Source: Sinotaia quadrata
Lineage: Eukaryota; Mollusca; Gastropoda; Architaenioglossa; Viviparidae
Length of the DNA stretch: 64,000 nt
NCBI GenBank assembly: GCA_028829895.1
Contig: CM054182.1
Location: 86,849,546-86,913,545 of the forward strand
Direction: 5' to 3'
Below are positions 35,642 through 46,690 of the stretch, in pieces. The first letter of the stretch is position 1, and the number at the start of each line of letters is the position of its first letter. The translations under genes were made by a program, and so were the position numbers. A model generated the notes under the pieces. The model was not told the DNA's origin. It searched no databases and was given only the letters and a program-made list of their open reading frames with translations.

Positions 35642-35644
<3 letters not shown>
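34546..35644. other. 1.1 kb single-copy DNA with a G-rich tract
   Basis: No frame with a domain. Three G5 runs lie at 35041-35057 and C-rich stretches at about 35503-35519. Confidence 0.55.
35041..35060 (+). other. G-rich tract, possible G-quadruplex
   Basis: gggggtgggggtgggggagg has three runs of five G and a final GG, enough for a two-tier quadruplex or a bulged three-tier one. The structure is inferred. Confidence 0.4.

Positions 35645-35699
<55 letters not shown>
35645..35699. repeat. (GA)n microsatellite
   Basis: A pure GA run of 55 bases; a homopurine mirror tract. Confidence 0.98.
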
Positions 35700-35703
<4 letters not shown>

Positions 35704-35807
35704 TATGTTAAAATAATGACGAAGTACATAGTTTTGTAATTTTGATCCTTTTATTTTTACAAGCCTCTAATCAGTATACTCTCCATGATTGCTGAAATCA
35801 ATTTATT

Positions 35808-36003
35808 TACGAAGTTAAACAATTAAGTCACAAAATAGTATTTACATTATAAAATCAATTAAGTAACAAAATACTATTTACATTATAAAATCAATTAAGT
35901 CACAAAATACTATATACATTAAAAAATCAATTAAGTCACAAAATACTATTTACGTTATAAAATCAATTAAGTCACAAAATAGTATTTACGTTATAAAAAC
36001 AAT
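35808..36003. repeat. Minisatellite, 36-bp unit, about 5.4 copies
   Basis: caattaagtcacaaaatact plus atttacattataaaat. The right flank to 36090 keeps decayed echoes. Confidence 0.95.
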
Positions 36004-36399
36004 TCAGTCAAAATGCATCACTTTCTTAATGGAAACCAATTAGCCAAAATATATTATTTGCAGAATCAAAACAATTTAAGTCAAAATATACAATATAAAC
36101 AATTAAATTTAATTTTACAGTATATATTTGGTCAGATAGAATAAATCCGATACATCACACTCAGGAGTAATTTCATCAACACGATTGATACTATCAAACG
36201 AAATTTGTCACAAGCGTTAGGTAATGTGATTTGAATATGGTTGCGTTGTAAGGTTTTTGTCTTATTAGGAGTTTGGAGTCTGCAGAAGTCGAGGGCAGAG
36301 GATGCGTAAAGCTGTCCGATTGTTGTACAATTTTTGTACTTTCGTTTTGTAAATAAATTTTATATATTGATAGTAGTAAGTGTTCCGTATTCATTGTTT

Positions 36400-37790
36400 A
36401 AAGTAACAGTTTCAAAGCAGTTTATGTCACTGTTATAAATAAATAACGATTTATAAATAACGGTTTCATTGAATGGAGTTGGCATTGCTAGGGAAAAGCA
36501 CTGTTTCATAGGAAGCAGTTGTCATTCTTACAAGTAATTGTTCCATGGTTAGTATTTGTCATTGATAGAAGTAACTGTTTCATAGGTAATATTTGTAACT
36601 GTTAAAAGTATCCTTTTCAGTAGTCAGTATAGATTATTATTATAAAGAACTGTTTCCTAGGCAGTATTAGTAACTGTTAAAAGTATCCTTTTCAGTAGTC
36701 AGTATAGATTATTATTATAAAGAACTGTTTCATAGGCAGTATTAGTAACTGTCAGAAGCAATTGTTTCAGTAGCCAATATTTGTAACTGTTAAACTGTTT
36801 CATAATCAGTATTTTGTAACTGTTAGAACTGTTAAATATCCAGTATTTGTAACTGTTAAAACTCTTTCATATCCAGTTTTTGTAACTGTTATAACTGTTT
36901 CATATTCAGTATTTCTAACTGATATAAATAACTGTTTCATAGTCAGTTTATCTGTTTGAACTGCCTCAAAGCCAGTATTGGTAATTGTAAGATTTAGCTG
37001 TTTTATAGGCAATATTGGTAACTGTTAGAAGTAACTGTTTTATAGGCAATATTGGTAACTGTTAGAAGTAACTGTTTTATAGGCAATATTGGTAATTGTT
37101 AGATTTAACTGTTTTATAGGCAATATTGGTAACTGTTAGATTTAACTGTTTTATAGGCAATATTGGTAATTGTTAGATTTAACTGTTTTATAGGCAATAT
37201 TGGTAACTGTTAGAAGTAACTGCTTCAGTAGCGAATATTTGTAACTTTTGGCAGTAACTGTTCATAGCACTAGTTTACATTGTGAGAATTAGCTGTTTTA
37301 AATCCAGTATTTGTCATTGTGAGAATTAATTGTTTTAAATCCAGCATTTGTCATTGTGAGAATTAACTGTTTTAAATCCAGTATTTGTCATTGTAAGAAT
37401 TAACTTCCATAGCCAGTATATGTCATTGGGAGAAGAAACTGTTTCATAGTCATTATTTGTCATTATTAGAAGAAACTGTTTCATAGTCACTATTTGTCAT
37501 TATTAGAAGAAACTGTTTCATAGTCATTATTTGTCATTATTAGAAGAAACTGTTTCATAATTATTTGTCATTATTAGAAGAAACTGTTTCATAGTCATTA
37601 TTTGTCATTATTAGAAAAAACTGTTTCAGTGGTCAGTATTTGTTACTTTCTGAAGTAACCATTTCCAAATGCAAATTTCTCCTTTTTAGTATTAACTGCC
37701 TTGAGTTTCGGTGGTTAGGTAAATACCCTGTAAAACAGCTGATGTAGGCAATCAGTACAACGCTCAGAAATATGTTAAGTCAGTATTCTA
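36400..37790. repeat. 37-bp minisatellite family, older diverged part
   Basis: Successive blocks keep a 37-bp period while the sequence drifts. gtaactgttagaagtaactg plus ttttataggcaatattg fills 37010-37220. A ttgtgagaattaactgtttt type fills 37270-37400, and gtcattattagaagaaactg plus tttcatagtcattattt fills 37440-37640. 36400-37000 is more decayed, with variable length. Confidence 0.92.
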
Positions 37791-38885
37791 ACTGATAAAA
37801 GTAACTGTCGTGTGGTCAGTGTTTGTAATGAAAACAGTACTTGTCTTGTAGAAGTGTTAGTAACTGGTACAAGCAACTGTCTTGTAGTCAGTGTTTGTAA
37901 CTGGTTAAAGTAACTGTCTTGTAGTCAGTGTTTGTAACTGGTTAAAGTAACTGTCTTGTAGTCAGTGTTTGTAAATGGTTAAAGTAACTGTCTTGTGATC
38001 AGTGTTTGTAACTGGTTAAAGTAACTGTCTTGTGATCAGTGTTTGTAATTGGTTAAAGTAGCTGTCTTGTGGTCAGTGTTTGTAACTGGTTAAAGTAGCT
38101 GTCTTGTGGTCAGTGTTTGTAACTGGTTAAAGTAACTGTCTTGTGGTCAGTGTTTGTAACTGGTTAAAGTAACTGTCTTGTAGTCAGTGTTTGTAACTGG
38201 TTAAAGTAAATGTCTTGTAGTCAGTGTTTGTAACTGGTTAAAGTAACTGTCTTGTGATCAGTGTTTGTAACTGGTTAAAGTAGCTGTCTTGTTGTCAGTG
38301 TTTGTAACTGGTTAAAGTAGCTGTCTTGTGGTCAGTGTTTGTAACTGGTTAAAGTAACTGTCTTGTGGTCAGTGTTTGTAACTGGTTAAAGTAACTGTCT
38401 TGTGATCAGTGTTTGTAACTGGTTAAAGTAACTGTCTTGTGGTCAGTGTTTGTAACTGGTTAAAGTAACTGTCTTGTGGTCAGTGTTTGTAACTGGTTAA
38501 AGTAGCTGTCTTGTGGTCAGTGTTTGTAACTGGTTAAAGTAGCTGTCTTGTGGTCAGTGTTTGTAACTGGTTAAAGTAACTGTCTTGTGGTCAGTGTTTG
38601 TAACTGGTTAAAGTAACTGTCTTGTGGTCAGTGTTTGTAACTGGTTAAAGTAACTGTCTTGTGATCAGTGTTTGTAACTGGTTAAAGTAACTGTCTTGTG
38701 ATCAGTGTTTGTAATTGGTTAAAGTAGCTGTCTTGTTGTCAGTGTTTGTAACTGGTTAAAGTAGCTGTCTTGTGGTCAGTGTTTGTAACTGGTTAAAGTA
38801 ACTGTCTTGTGGTCAGTGTTTGTAACTGGTTAAAGTAACTGTCTTGTAGTCAGTGTTTGTAGCTGGTTAAAGTAACTGTCGTGTG
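37791..38885. repeat. 37-bp minisatellite family, young part, about 29 copies
   Basis: gtaactggttaaagtaactg plus tcttgtggtcagtgttt. Copies differ at few sites (aac/agc; gtg/gat/tag/ttg). A run of variants including an aattgg form, then two agc forms, then aac forms occurs twice (about 38000-38200 and 38650-38870), showing multi-unit block duplication. Confidence 0.97.
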
Positions 38886-39344
38886 AAAGATGGCACAAGG
38901 AGCGCGATCAAGTAATTCAATCTGCCTGTGATTTCCAAACTAATCGATCTTTAAAAGGGAGAGAAGCATTTACTTTACTCCAGACCTTAGCGTCGCTCTT
39001 CAAGTAACCTATCCTCACAGCGCGCCGGTGGCTTCAACAACATCTACAATATTTATGTGCGGGAGTGTTCCTAGAACCCTGCACACCAGGACGGCATGCA
39101 ATATTGAACACATTGCATCCACACACTTGATGTAGAAATGGAGTAAAGCATAGGAAGCCGTTCAAGCGAATATGTCACCCATCAGTTAATGCTTGGAGTG
39201 TCACACTAGATAAATTGGTCCACGCTTGGGTGCATTTACAACTGTGCTAAAATGGGATCTTGATGGCCTTTCTCATTCCTAGTGCATCACTTCACGGAGA
39301 TTATCTTTCCTGATCATTGTCACGTGTGAATAAGCCTCGACTGG
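38886..39344. other. Single-copy DNA, CpG-bearing, no gene identified
   Basis: Composition shifts abruptly at the end of the 37-bp array. No long frame; GTCACGTG lies at 39319. Confidence 0.5.
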
Positions 39345-39515
39345 GAGGTTGACGACCATTAAAAATAGTGACCTACAGGTCAGTGTAAATATGGCCTAAT
39401 AGCTTTAACGACCCCTGAAAATAGTGACTTACAGGCCAATGTAAATATGGCTTAATAGCTTTAACGACCATTGAAAACAGTGACCTACAGGTCAAAGTAA
39501 ATGTGGCTTAACAGG
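39345..39515. repeat. Direct repeat, about 59-bp unit, 2.8 copies
   Basis: Units share ttaacgacc, aaaatagtgac, ttacaggccaatgtaaat and atggcttaatag. Confidence 0.9.
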
Positions 39516-39667
39516 TTTTCTAAAAATATAAATAGCGGTGATGCGACCATTATCAACAAGTGTAGGCCGTCAAAACAGAGATCTATTGGCCATTGAAATT
39601 AGTGATCTTTGGGTCACTGTAACTAATTATAGTCTAGCTAAATAGTGGTATGGTGATTATATTACAG

Positions 39668-39812
39668 TGGTTTAGAAGTTTAGAAGTCATTGAAAATAGT
39701 AATTTACAGTTATTACTACGTGTTTAGAAGTCATTGAAAATAGTAATTTACAGTTATTACTACGTGTTTAGAAGTCATTGAAAATAGTAATTTACAGTTA
39801 TTACTACGTGTG
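39668..39812. repeat. Direct repeat, 44-bp unit, 3 copies
   Basis: tttagaagtcattgaaaata, gtaatttacagttattacta, cgtg; identical copies from 39679. Confidence 0.97.
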
Positions 39813-40049
39813 ATCAGAGACTGAAATTATTAAGTGACTGAGCAGGAGTTTGAAAAAATAGACCCCTTTTTGATAATTTCAAATATATTAATGGTTGCAA
39901 TATATTAAAATACTGACGTTCATGCACTCAATAAAGTCAAATTGAAGGTTTCATTATTTTATAAAGACCAAGATTTGTATAAGGTAAAAACGGTTCTCTT
40001 GCCCACGACTGTAGATAACAAATCTTTCTTCAAAAGCGTTATTGAATTC

Positions 40050-40212
40050 AACAGAGTAATAAATGGTATACACACACAACACAATATAAAACAGAGTAAT
40101 AAATGGTATACACACACAACACAATATAAAACAGAGTAATAAATGGTATACACACACAACACAATATAAAACAGAGTAATAAATAGTATACACACACAAC
40201 ACAATATAAAGC
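40050..40212. repeat. Minisatellite, 40-bp unit, 4 copies
   Basis: acagagtaataaatggtata then cacacacaacacaatataaa; one g/a difference in the last copy. Confidence 0.97.
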
Positions 40213-40329
40213 AGAGTGCCCATTGAATAAAAGGGAATATTGTTATCCCAAAATAAAAATGCAATATACTAAATAAATTCCACATAATAAAATAGAGGAT
40301 AAATATACTTTGTAGCCACCCATTAACAT

Positions 40330-40716
40330 TATGCCATCAGAATCTAATAGGGAATACATAATACCATACAGAATGCCCTCAGACTCTAATAGGGAATAAA
40401 TAATACCATACAGAATGCCCTCAGAGTCTAATAGGGAATAAATAATACCATACAGAATGCCCTCAGAGTCTAATAGGGAATAAATAATACCATACAGAAT
40501 GCCCTCAGAGTCTAATAGGGAATAAATAATACCATACAGAATGCCCTCAGAGTCTAATAGGGAATAAATAATACCAAACAGAATGCCCTCAGAGTCTAAT
40601 AGGGAATAAATAATACCAAACAAAATGCCCTCAGAGTCTAATAGGGAATAAATAATACCATACAGAATGCCCTCAGAGTCTAATAGGGAATAAATAATAC
40701 CAAACAAAATGCCACA
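40330..40716. repeat. Minisatellite, 42-bp unit, about 9 copies
   Basis: atgccctcagagtctaatag, ggaataaataataccataca, ga. The 42-bp length keeps a 161-codon minus frame open (14-residue repeat with LLDSEGIL). That frame has no flanking coding features and is a by-product. Confidence 0.97.
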
Positions 40717-40839
40717 ATGCTTGCACATAAAATGGAGTCAGCAAACTAGAATGCTGACGTAATGTAAAAGAAATTTTAAAAAAGATATTAACTGGATTCG
40801 CACATAATGTAAGATAGAATATATAGTACATGCATAGGA

Positions 40840-41029
40840 TTAACTAAGTTACACATATATACCCACATAATTAACCACCTAACACTTAAAAACTCCATAA
40901 TTACTCCAGTAACACATATACTCACAGCATTAACCACATAACAATTTCACACCCACAGAAATAGCCCAATAATAATTATATACTCACAGAATTTACCAAA
41001 GAACAATTATTAACCAAAATAATTAACCA
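40840..41029. repeat. Decayed tandem array
   Basis: acacatatatac, ccacataattaacca and taacacata words recur about six times with irregular spacing. Confidence 0.65.
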
Positions 41030-41720
41030 AGTGTGGTGGAGTAAATTTGCTTGTTCCTATGTCTAAACTTAATTGTTATTTAAATTGTTGAATGTCAAAG
41101 TGACCCGACCTTGGGCACTGCTTATGATGATATTTTTAGAAGCAAACAACTCAGGTGGAGAATGTCTAGAGATTTGCTGATGTAATCTAAACTGGTTTTA
41201 TGTAGATGAGAAGTTTTATTATCCAATGGTTAAGATTCACAAGAACAAGACAGGCCAATGGGCTGAGATCAAACGTTACCTATTGAAAAGAATTGTAATC
41301 TCTAATCACTTTGAACTTGGAGTGACAGAAGTCTGGTCATGAAAGGTGGCTCTTAGTTTAATAGGAAGAAGCAGTGTTTTGTTTTTATCAAAATCTCTCA
41401 GATTTATAAACTGTTATGAGTGTGGTAGATTCGAGAAGTGTGTAAGTGTAAGGTTATACTGCATTCACTTGATGTATGGTGGCAATTGTGTTCTGCTTGA
41501 GGAAACTAATATGGCAAAGGAGCACCCAGATTGGTCTTGAGAGAATAGCAGCTCATCAGTTTTCTACAGCGTGCTGGAGAAACAAATGAAGAAATGACAA
41601 TTCTTTTGCGAACAATAAGCTTGTGACTGTTACAAAGCGCATGAAATACTATTGCAGCATTGCCTAGACAAGTTTATTTACAAACTATTATCACTCATTG
41701 GGAGATGAGAATGAATTACC
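41030..41720 (+). mobile_element. Dispersed repeat family, copy C (plus)
   Basis: It begins tgtggtggagtaaatttgc and follows copies A, B and D through ccttgggcactgcttatgat, aacaactcaggtggaga, ttatccaatggttaagatt and gccaatgggctgagat. After about 41345 it lacks some 400 bases that copy D has, then rejoins it at tgttctgcttg, atatggcaaag and aagcttgtgac. The 64-codon frame at 41346-41540 is incidental. Confidence 0.72.
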
Positions 41721-41876
41721 TAGGAATTTAGAGTGAACCACACCCAAGGAGAGCAGATGACAGAGTGTCATCACAAAACATCTCTGAGTAAAAAAGAACA
41801 ATACTTAGTATACACATTTAATGTGAATGCAACCTGTCTTCTTGTTAGGAATTAATTTTTAACCTCGAAGTATTCT

Positions 41877-42292
41877 AATTGTGGTGGAGTTATGACACAT
41901 TTTCTACATGACATTTGTTTTCTATTGTGGTGGAGTTATGACACATTTTCTACATGACATTAGTTTTCTATTGTGGTGGAGTTATGACACATTTTCTACA
42001 CGACATTTGTTTTCTATTGTGGTGGAGTTATGACACATTTTCTACATGACATTTGTTTTCTATTGTGGTAGAGTTATGACACATTTTCTACATGACATTT
42101 GTTTTCTATTGTGGTGGAGTTATGACACATTTTCTACATGACATTTGTTTTCTATTGTGGTGGAGTTATGACACGTTTTCTACATGACATTTGTTTTCTA
42201 TTGTGGTGGAGTTATGACACGTTTTCTACATGACATTTGTTTTCTATTGTGGTGGAGTTATGACACATTTTCTACATGACATTTGTTTTCTA
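41877..42292. repeat. Minisatellite, 46-bp unit, 9 copies
   Basis: attgtggtggagttatgaca, cattttctacatgacatttg, ttttct; nearly identical copies. The word tgtggtggagt also starts dispersed-repeat copy C 850 bp upstream. Confidence 0.98.
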
Positions 42293-42995
42293 AGTGTCAC
42301 TATCACATCGTCCTAAGAACGCCATATCGAAGGCCTATCAGCTCGCCATAAAACTAATTCCAGTTCTCCAGACAATCAGTTTTCGCTTCGCTGGTCTGCG
42401 CTGCCCTGTTGGCAATGATATTCAACAGGGAGACTCATAACTTTCCGTTTGGTTCGCCATTTTGATTTTCCGCCCTCCAGCTACAACTCAGAACCTGTGT
42501 ATTAGAATTTCGGCCTTATTGCCAAAAATGAAAATGGGATCATGGATCCTCCCCCCACCCCTTTTAAAACTAGGCTTCGTTTTAACATTATTGGGTTGTA
42601 TGCACGACCGTTCCTAGTTTTTTTTGATTCAACCGGCATTTTAAGTTCAGCGATGCAGCAGATATTTCCCTAGTGGCGTCGATAACTGATGTCTTTGAGT
42701 CAGAGTTGGGTAGAGTCATGCCCCAAGTCACATTCGCTAAACGTCAACACAAGATAGATGAATTTGTAATACCTTCTTGCTCGTTTTCTTATTCTAGTTT
42801 TTTTTTTCTTCTTTCATTTCTGTCGCCTTTTGTTGTTGTTGTGTGCTTTGCTTTTATTACTTTTGTGCGTGTGGACGTTAATTTGTATTGTATTTTTAGA
42901 TTTGTTTTATTTCTTAAATCGAGAAAACGTCATGAACTTCACGGCAAAATAAGGAAATAAACAGAACCTGCAATTTAATAATGCCCTGTAATACG
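42293..42995. other. Single-copy DNA, no gene identified
   Basis: 42300-42500 is G+C-richer. A 95-codon plus frame at 42673-42960 begins MASITDVFESELGRVMPQ but becomes a Phe/Ser-rich product of T-rich DNA; no family is recognised. Confidence 0.5.
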
Positions 42996-43054
<59 letters not shown>

Positions 43055-43065
43055 TGTTTCTTTCT
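42996..43065. repeat. (CTTT)n microsatellite
   Basis: Pure to one G near 43056; a homopyrimidine mirror tract. Confidence 0.97.
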
Positions 43066-43439
43066 AACTTTCTTTTCCTATTTGCAGTTTGTAGTACTGA
43101 ATATGCTTGAGATATGTCACGTGATGTGTCTTGAGGAAATCCACATAATATTAATTTAATAAAATTATACAGTACACATTTTTCTCTTCAATTGAAACTG
43201 ACACAAAAGCAACTGAAATAGAAAGAATAGAGAGAACGTGTGATGTCTGAGAAAAATAAAACCTAATCCAACAAAGTCTCGATACGTACAAGAAATAGTC
43301 AGTGGAACGTGCACTCTTTCGTACAAATAATTTAAATATGTAAATATAACTTTATAACTATTGCACACTACTGGCAGAGCTTGGGCTAAGTAATTAGGCA
43401 CGAGAACAATGTACGTCATTCAATCGTAATTCGATTAAT
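43066..43439. other. Short single-copy gap
   Basis: AT-rich. GTCACGTG lies at 43116-43123. Nothing else recognised. Confidence 0.55.
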
Positions 43440-44019
43440 GACGTCACGTCACAGTAGAACGAACACAGTGTGGAATATATAATTCATTGAAATATAATTG
43501 TATGTATCAAAATACTTACTGTGGAACGAATGCAGTGCAGATTGTATATTTTCAATGTAATTCCATTTGTAAAAACACTTACTGTGGAACACAATGAAAA
43601 TGTTTAATTAGAAATAGTCCGTATACAAGTAAGCATATGTGGAAGAAAGAACTTGTTGGAAGTAAACGGATATATCACACTGAAGATTTGTTTACTGTGT
43701 ATAAAGGACTTTTGCTAAGTAGTCGAAGTGTGTAAAGTACGTTAATTGTGTATAAAAACTTGTGCTAAGAAGTCAAAGTGTAGACAATATATTTACTCTG
43801 TGTAAAGACCTTGCTCTGTAAGGACACGCAGTTAGAGTAAAGAAAGAATGATTGAGAAGAACATGTGATATGTAGACAGAAATGTTGTACAGAAGTATGC
43901 ATCTCTTGTAGAAATAAATGTATAGGCAGAAATTTTAGAGAGAAGACACATTTATCTAGTTGAGACATTTCAGTGAACAAAGAAAATATACGATAACATA
44001 TGAACACAACTCTGCATGT
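43440..44019. repeat. Decayed forerunner of the 37-bp array to the right
   Basis: Words tactgtggaacgaatgcagt, tgtataaagac and gaagaacatgtg recur loosely. Similar words (gtagaaagaac, tagaac) make up the regular units after 44020. Confidence 0.6.
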
Positions 44020-44400
44020 AAAGTGTTTACATCTTGTAGAAAGAACGTATAAATAGAACCTTTGTAGAGAAAGCAGACACTGCATAGAAAGAACTTTTGT
44101 ATAGAACGCAGACACTGCTTATAGAAAGAACTTTTGTATAGAACGCAGACACTGCTTCTAGAAAGAACTTGTAAATAGAACTTTTGTATAGAACGCAGAC
44201 ACTGCTTCTAGAAAGAACTTTTGTATAGAACGCAGACACTGCTTGTAGAACTTTTTAGAACGCAGACACTGCTTGTAGAAAGAACTTGTAAATAGAACTT
44301 TTTTTTTTTTTTTTGAATGCAGACATTGCTTCTAGAAAGAATGTGTAAACAGAACTTCTTTATAGAAAGTAGAAACACACGCATAAAGAATTTGTGCAAC
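44020..44400. repeat. Minisatellite, 37-bp unit, about 9 copies
   Basis: actgcttctagaaagaactt plus ttgtatagaacgcagac. Length variants lack or double the taaatagaac piece, and a T run interrupts one copy at about 44300. Confidence 0.93.
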
Positions 44401-44572
44401 ATTAAAAACATGGTAGGAAAGGTAACATATTCACAATAACTTTCTGCACCTTCGATTTAACTTTCTAACTGAGGTTTTGCCAAAAAAATATCTTAAAATC
44501 GGAATATGGCGAGTCTGTGTAAACTTGTTGATGAAAAATTTTTAAATTTAAATTTATAAACAAAAACTAATA

Positions 44573-44785
44573 TGAAGTGCACATCACGCGAAAGGGCAAG
44601 TCAAAAGGAACATTTACTGAGTAAAACAAGCAATATTCAGTGTACACACATCACGCGAAAGGGCAAGTCAAAAGGAACATTTATTGAGTAAAACAAGCAA
44701 TATTCAGTGTACACACATCACGCGAAAGGGCAAGTCAAAAGGAACATTTACTGAGTAAAACAAGTAATATTCAGTGTACACACAT
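44573..44785. repeat. Direct repeat, 67-bp unit, 3 copies
   Basis: catcacgcgaaagggcaagt, caaaaggaacatttactgag, taaaacaagcaatattcagt; three near-perfect copies. Confidence 0.97.
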
Positions 44786-45020
44786 TCGCTGTCATTCATT
44801 TCCTTCGCTTGTCTCAAAGTATAAACCCAAATTCACTGCCATCCATTTTATTTCGCTTGTCCCAAAGTATACAATAGATTCAGTATCATTCATTATATCT
44901 ACGTTTATTCCCTAGTATAAAACAAGAAAATCACTTTCACTCACTTTTTATTTGTTTTATCCCGCAATACGCACAAGAAAAACTCTTTCATTAATTTTTT
45001 ATTTATGTGTTATCCCAAAG
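44786..45020. repeat. Decayed repeat, about 60-bp unit, 4 copies
   Basis: ttcactgccatccatttta, tcgcttgtcccaaagtata and aacaagaaaatcactttcac words recur in order with many changes. Confidence 0.75.
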
Positions 45021-45199
45021 TATAAATGAAATGATGGACCATTGCGCGCAAGCGATTTATAAAATATCGGTATAAAATATTATTTATTATGTTTTAGTAT
45101 TTTTTTTTAAACAACAAATCCTTTCAATATTGCCTGTTTCTTGCCCTTTGGAGAAATAATATTTGAAAGCGATTATATCTGTGTGTGAATTTGAGTATG

Positions 45200-45408
<209 letters not shown>

Positions 45409-46371
45409 CAGGCAATCAGCGTGACAATTTGCTAACTAGTCTGCATTTTACAATGTCCGTAGAAATGTCTCGAAGAAAAACATCCGTCAAAGGGCCATTA
45501 ACTCCTTTCTCTAATCAGAGACATTTGCAAGAAAGATTGCAATGTAAGGCAGACTTAGAATTTTAGTCCCCACTTCTCCCAGCCTGAGATGCATTTTGAG
45601 CGGTGTTTCCGGCACCATGAAAGCGTCTAGAATAAATAGCAACAGCTATCGACATGCACATCAATCCAAACTCAACCACCGTGGCTCCATAACGCCACCA
45701 GCGACCATCGCAGCGCTCCTCGTGTGGTGATAGAATTAGACCTTGCTGTTTGTCGGCCAGCCCGAGCCTGCACTGCCAGTAATGAAGAGTTCTTAGCCGA
45801 ATAATTGCCAAGATTGGAGTTCCTGCAGCTTTCGATCCATCAGGCAGGCTTCTTTCTACGCGAGTGAGACTTGGCAATTATTACTAATGAAATGGACAAA
45901 TATTGATCGGGGGAGCAAGGGGAATCCACCATATTAACTAACCTTTCCAGAGTCCCAGAGGGAGACTGTGGGAAAATATAGTACGACCCAAGTTTTCCCA
46001 AGATTATTTTGCATCTATGCAACACCGTGTTGCATGTATTAGGTGTCCTAATCCGCACGCATCCCGGACAGTCTCCGTAATTACTGCACACTCCCGCTAT
46101 CTAGTCTGCCGTAACTCTCGCTAATGACTCAAGGGAGTTAATCTGTCACTACACTGATCTTCCTCAAGCGCGTGAGTCTGAGCTGAATCTTTGTATTAAC
46201 GCTTAACGGGTTCATTGCTTTTAAAACCGCGATTTGTACAACTGCCAACACTTGGAGCAATTTGCGTAAATAGTTGTTTCAGGAAGTACTTTAGCGAAAA
46301 ATGAGAAACTAAAGTATTGCAGTACACTCAGTGGATATAGGATATAAATGTGGAATTCTCCTGTGTTTAAC
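45409..46371. other. Non-repetitive G+C-richer segment
   Basis: The most exon-like composition in the window. It holds the minus-strand candidate at 45563-45877 and another minus frame at 45840-46091 (83 codons, Cys-rich start CSNYGDCPGC), neither of which I can name. It could be exonic sequence or a diverged element. Confidence 0.4.
45563..45877 (-). CDS. Weak candidate terminal exon with one membrane segment
   Basis: A minus-strand frame of up to 104 codons ends in TAA at 45563. Its second half reads CDGRWWRYG, then the 19-residue hydrophobic span ATVVEFGLMCMSIAVAIYS, then basic RRFHG and a polar tail. That is the layout of a last transmembrane helix with a cytoplasmic end. The first third could be intron: ctgcag/gaa at 45823-45828 is a possible acceptor but lacks a pyrimidine tract. 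No family is recognised and codon evidence alone is weak. Confidence 0.25.
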   Translation of the reverse strand: MPSLTRVERSLPDGSKAAGTPILAIIRLRTLHYWQCRLGLADKQQGLILSPHEERCDGRWWRYGATVVEFGLMCMSIAVAIYSRRFHGAGNTAQNASQAGRSGD

Positions 46372-46690
46372 AATAGTCCCCAAGTGTTTATCTGTATTTT
46401 TCTTTTCACTCCTCTAGTCTTTCATTATGTTTAACTATAGTCCCCAAGTGTTTATCTGTATTTTTCTTTTCACTCCTCTAGTCTTTCATTATTTTTAACT
46501 GTAGTCCTCAACTGTTTATCTGTTTTATCTTCAATCCTCTAGTAATTTACTGTGTTTAACTGTAGTCTTCAAGTGTTTATCTGTTTTATCTTCAATCCTC
46601 TAGTAATTTACTGTGTTTAACTGTAGTCATCAAGTGTTTATCTGTTTTATCTTCAATCCTCTAGTCATCCTCTGTGTATTACTGTAGTTC
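46372..46690. repeat. Minisatellite, 61-63-bp unit, about 5 copies
   Basis: tttaactatagtccccaagt, gtttatctgta and ctcctctagtctttcatt. The left two and right three copies form two subtypes. Confidence 0.95.

Noticed and set aside
40243..40728. 161-codon minus frame with membrane-like repeats
   Set aside because: Explained by the 42-bp array; the hydrophobic pattern is just the repeated LLDSEGIL-type unit.
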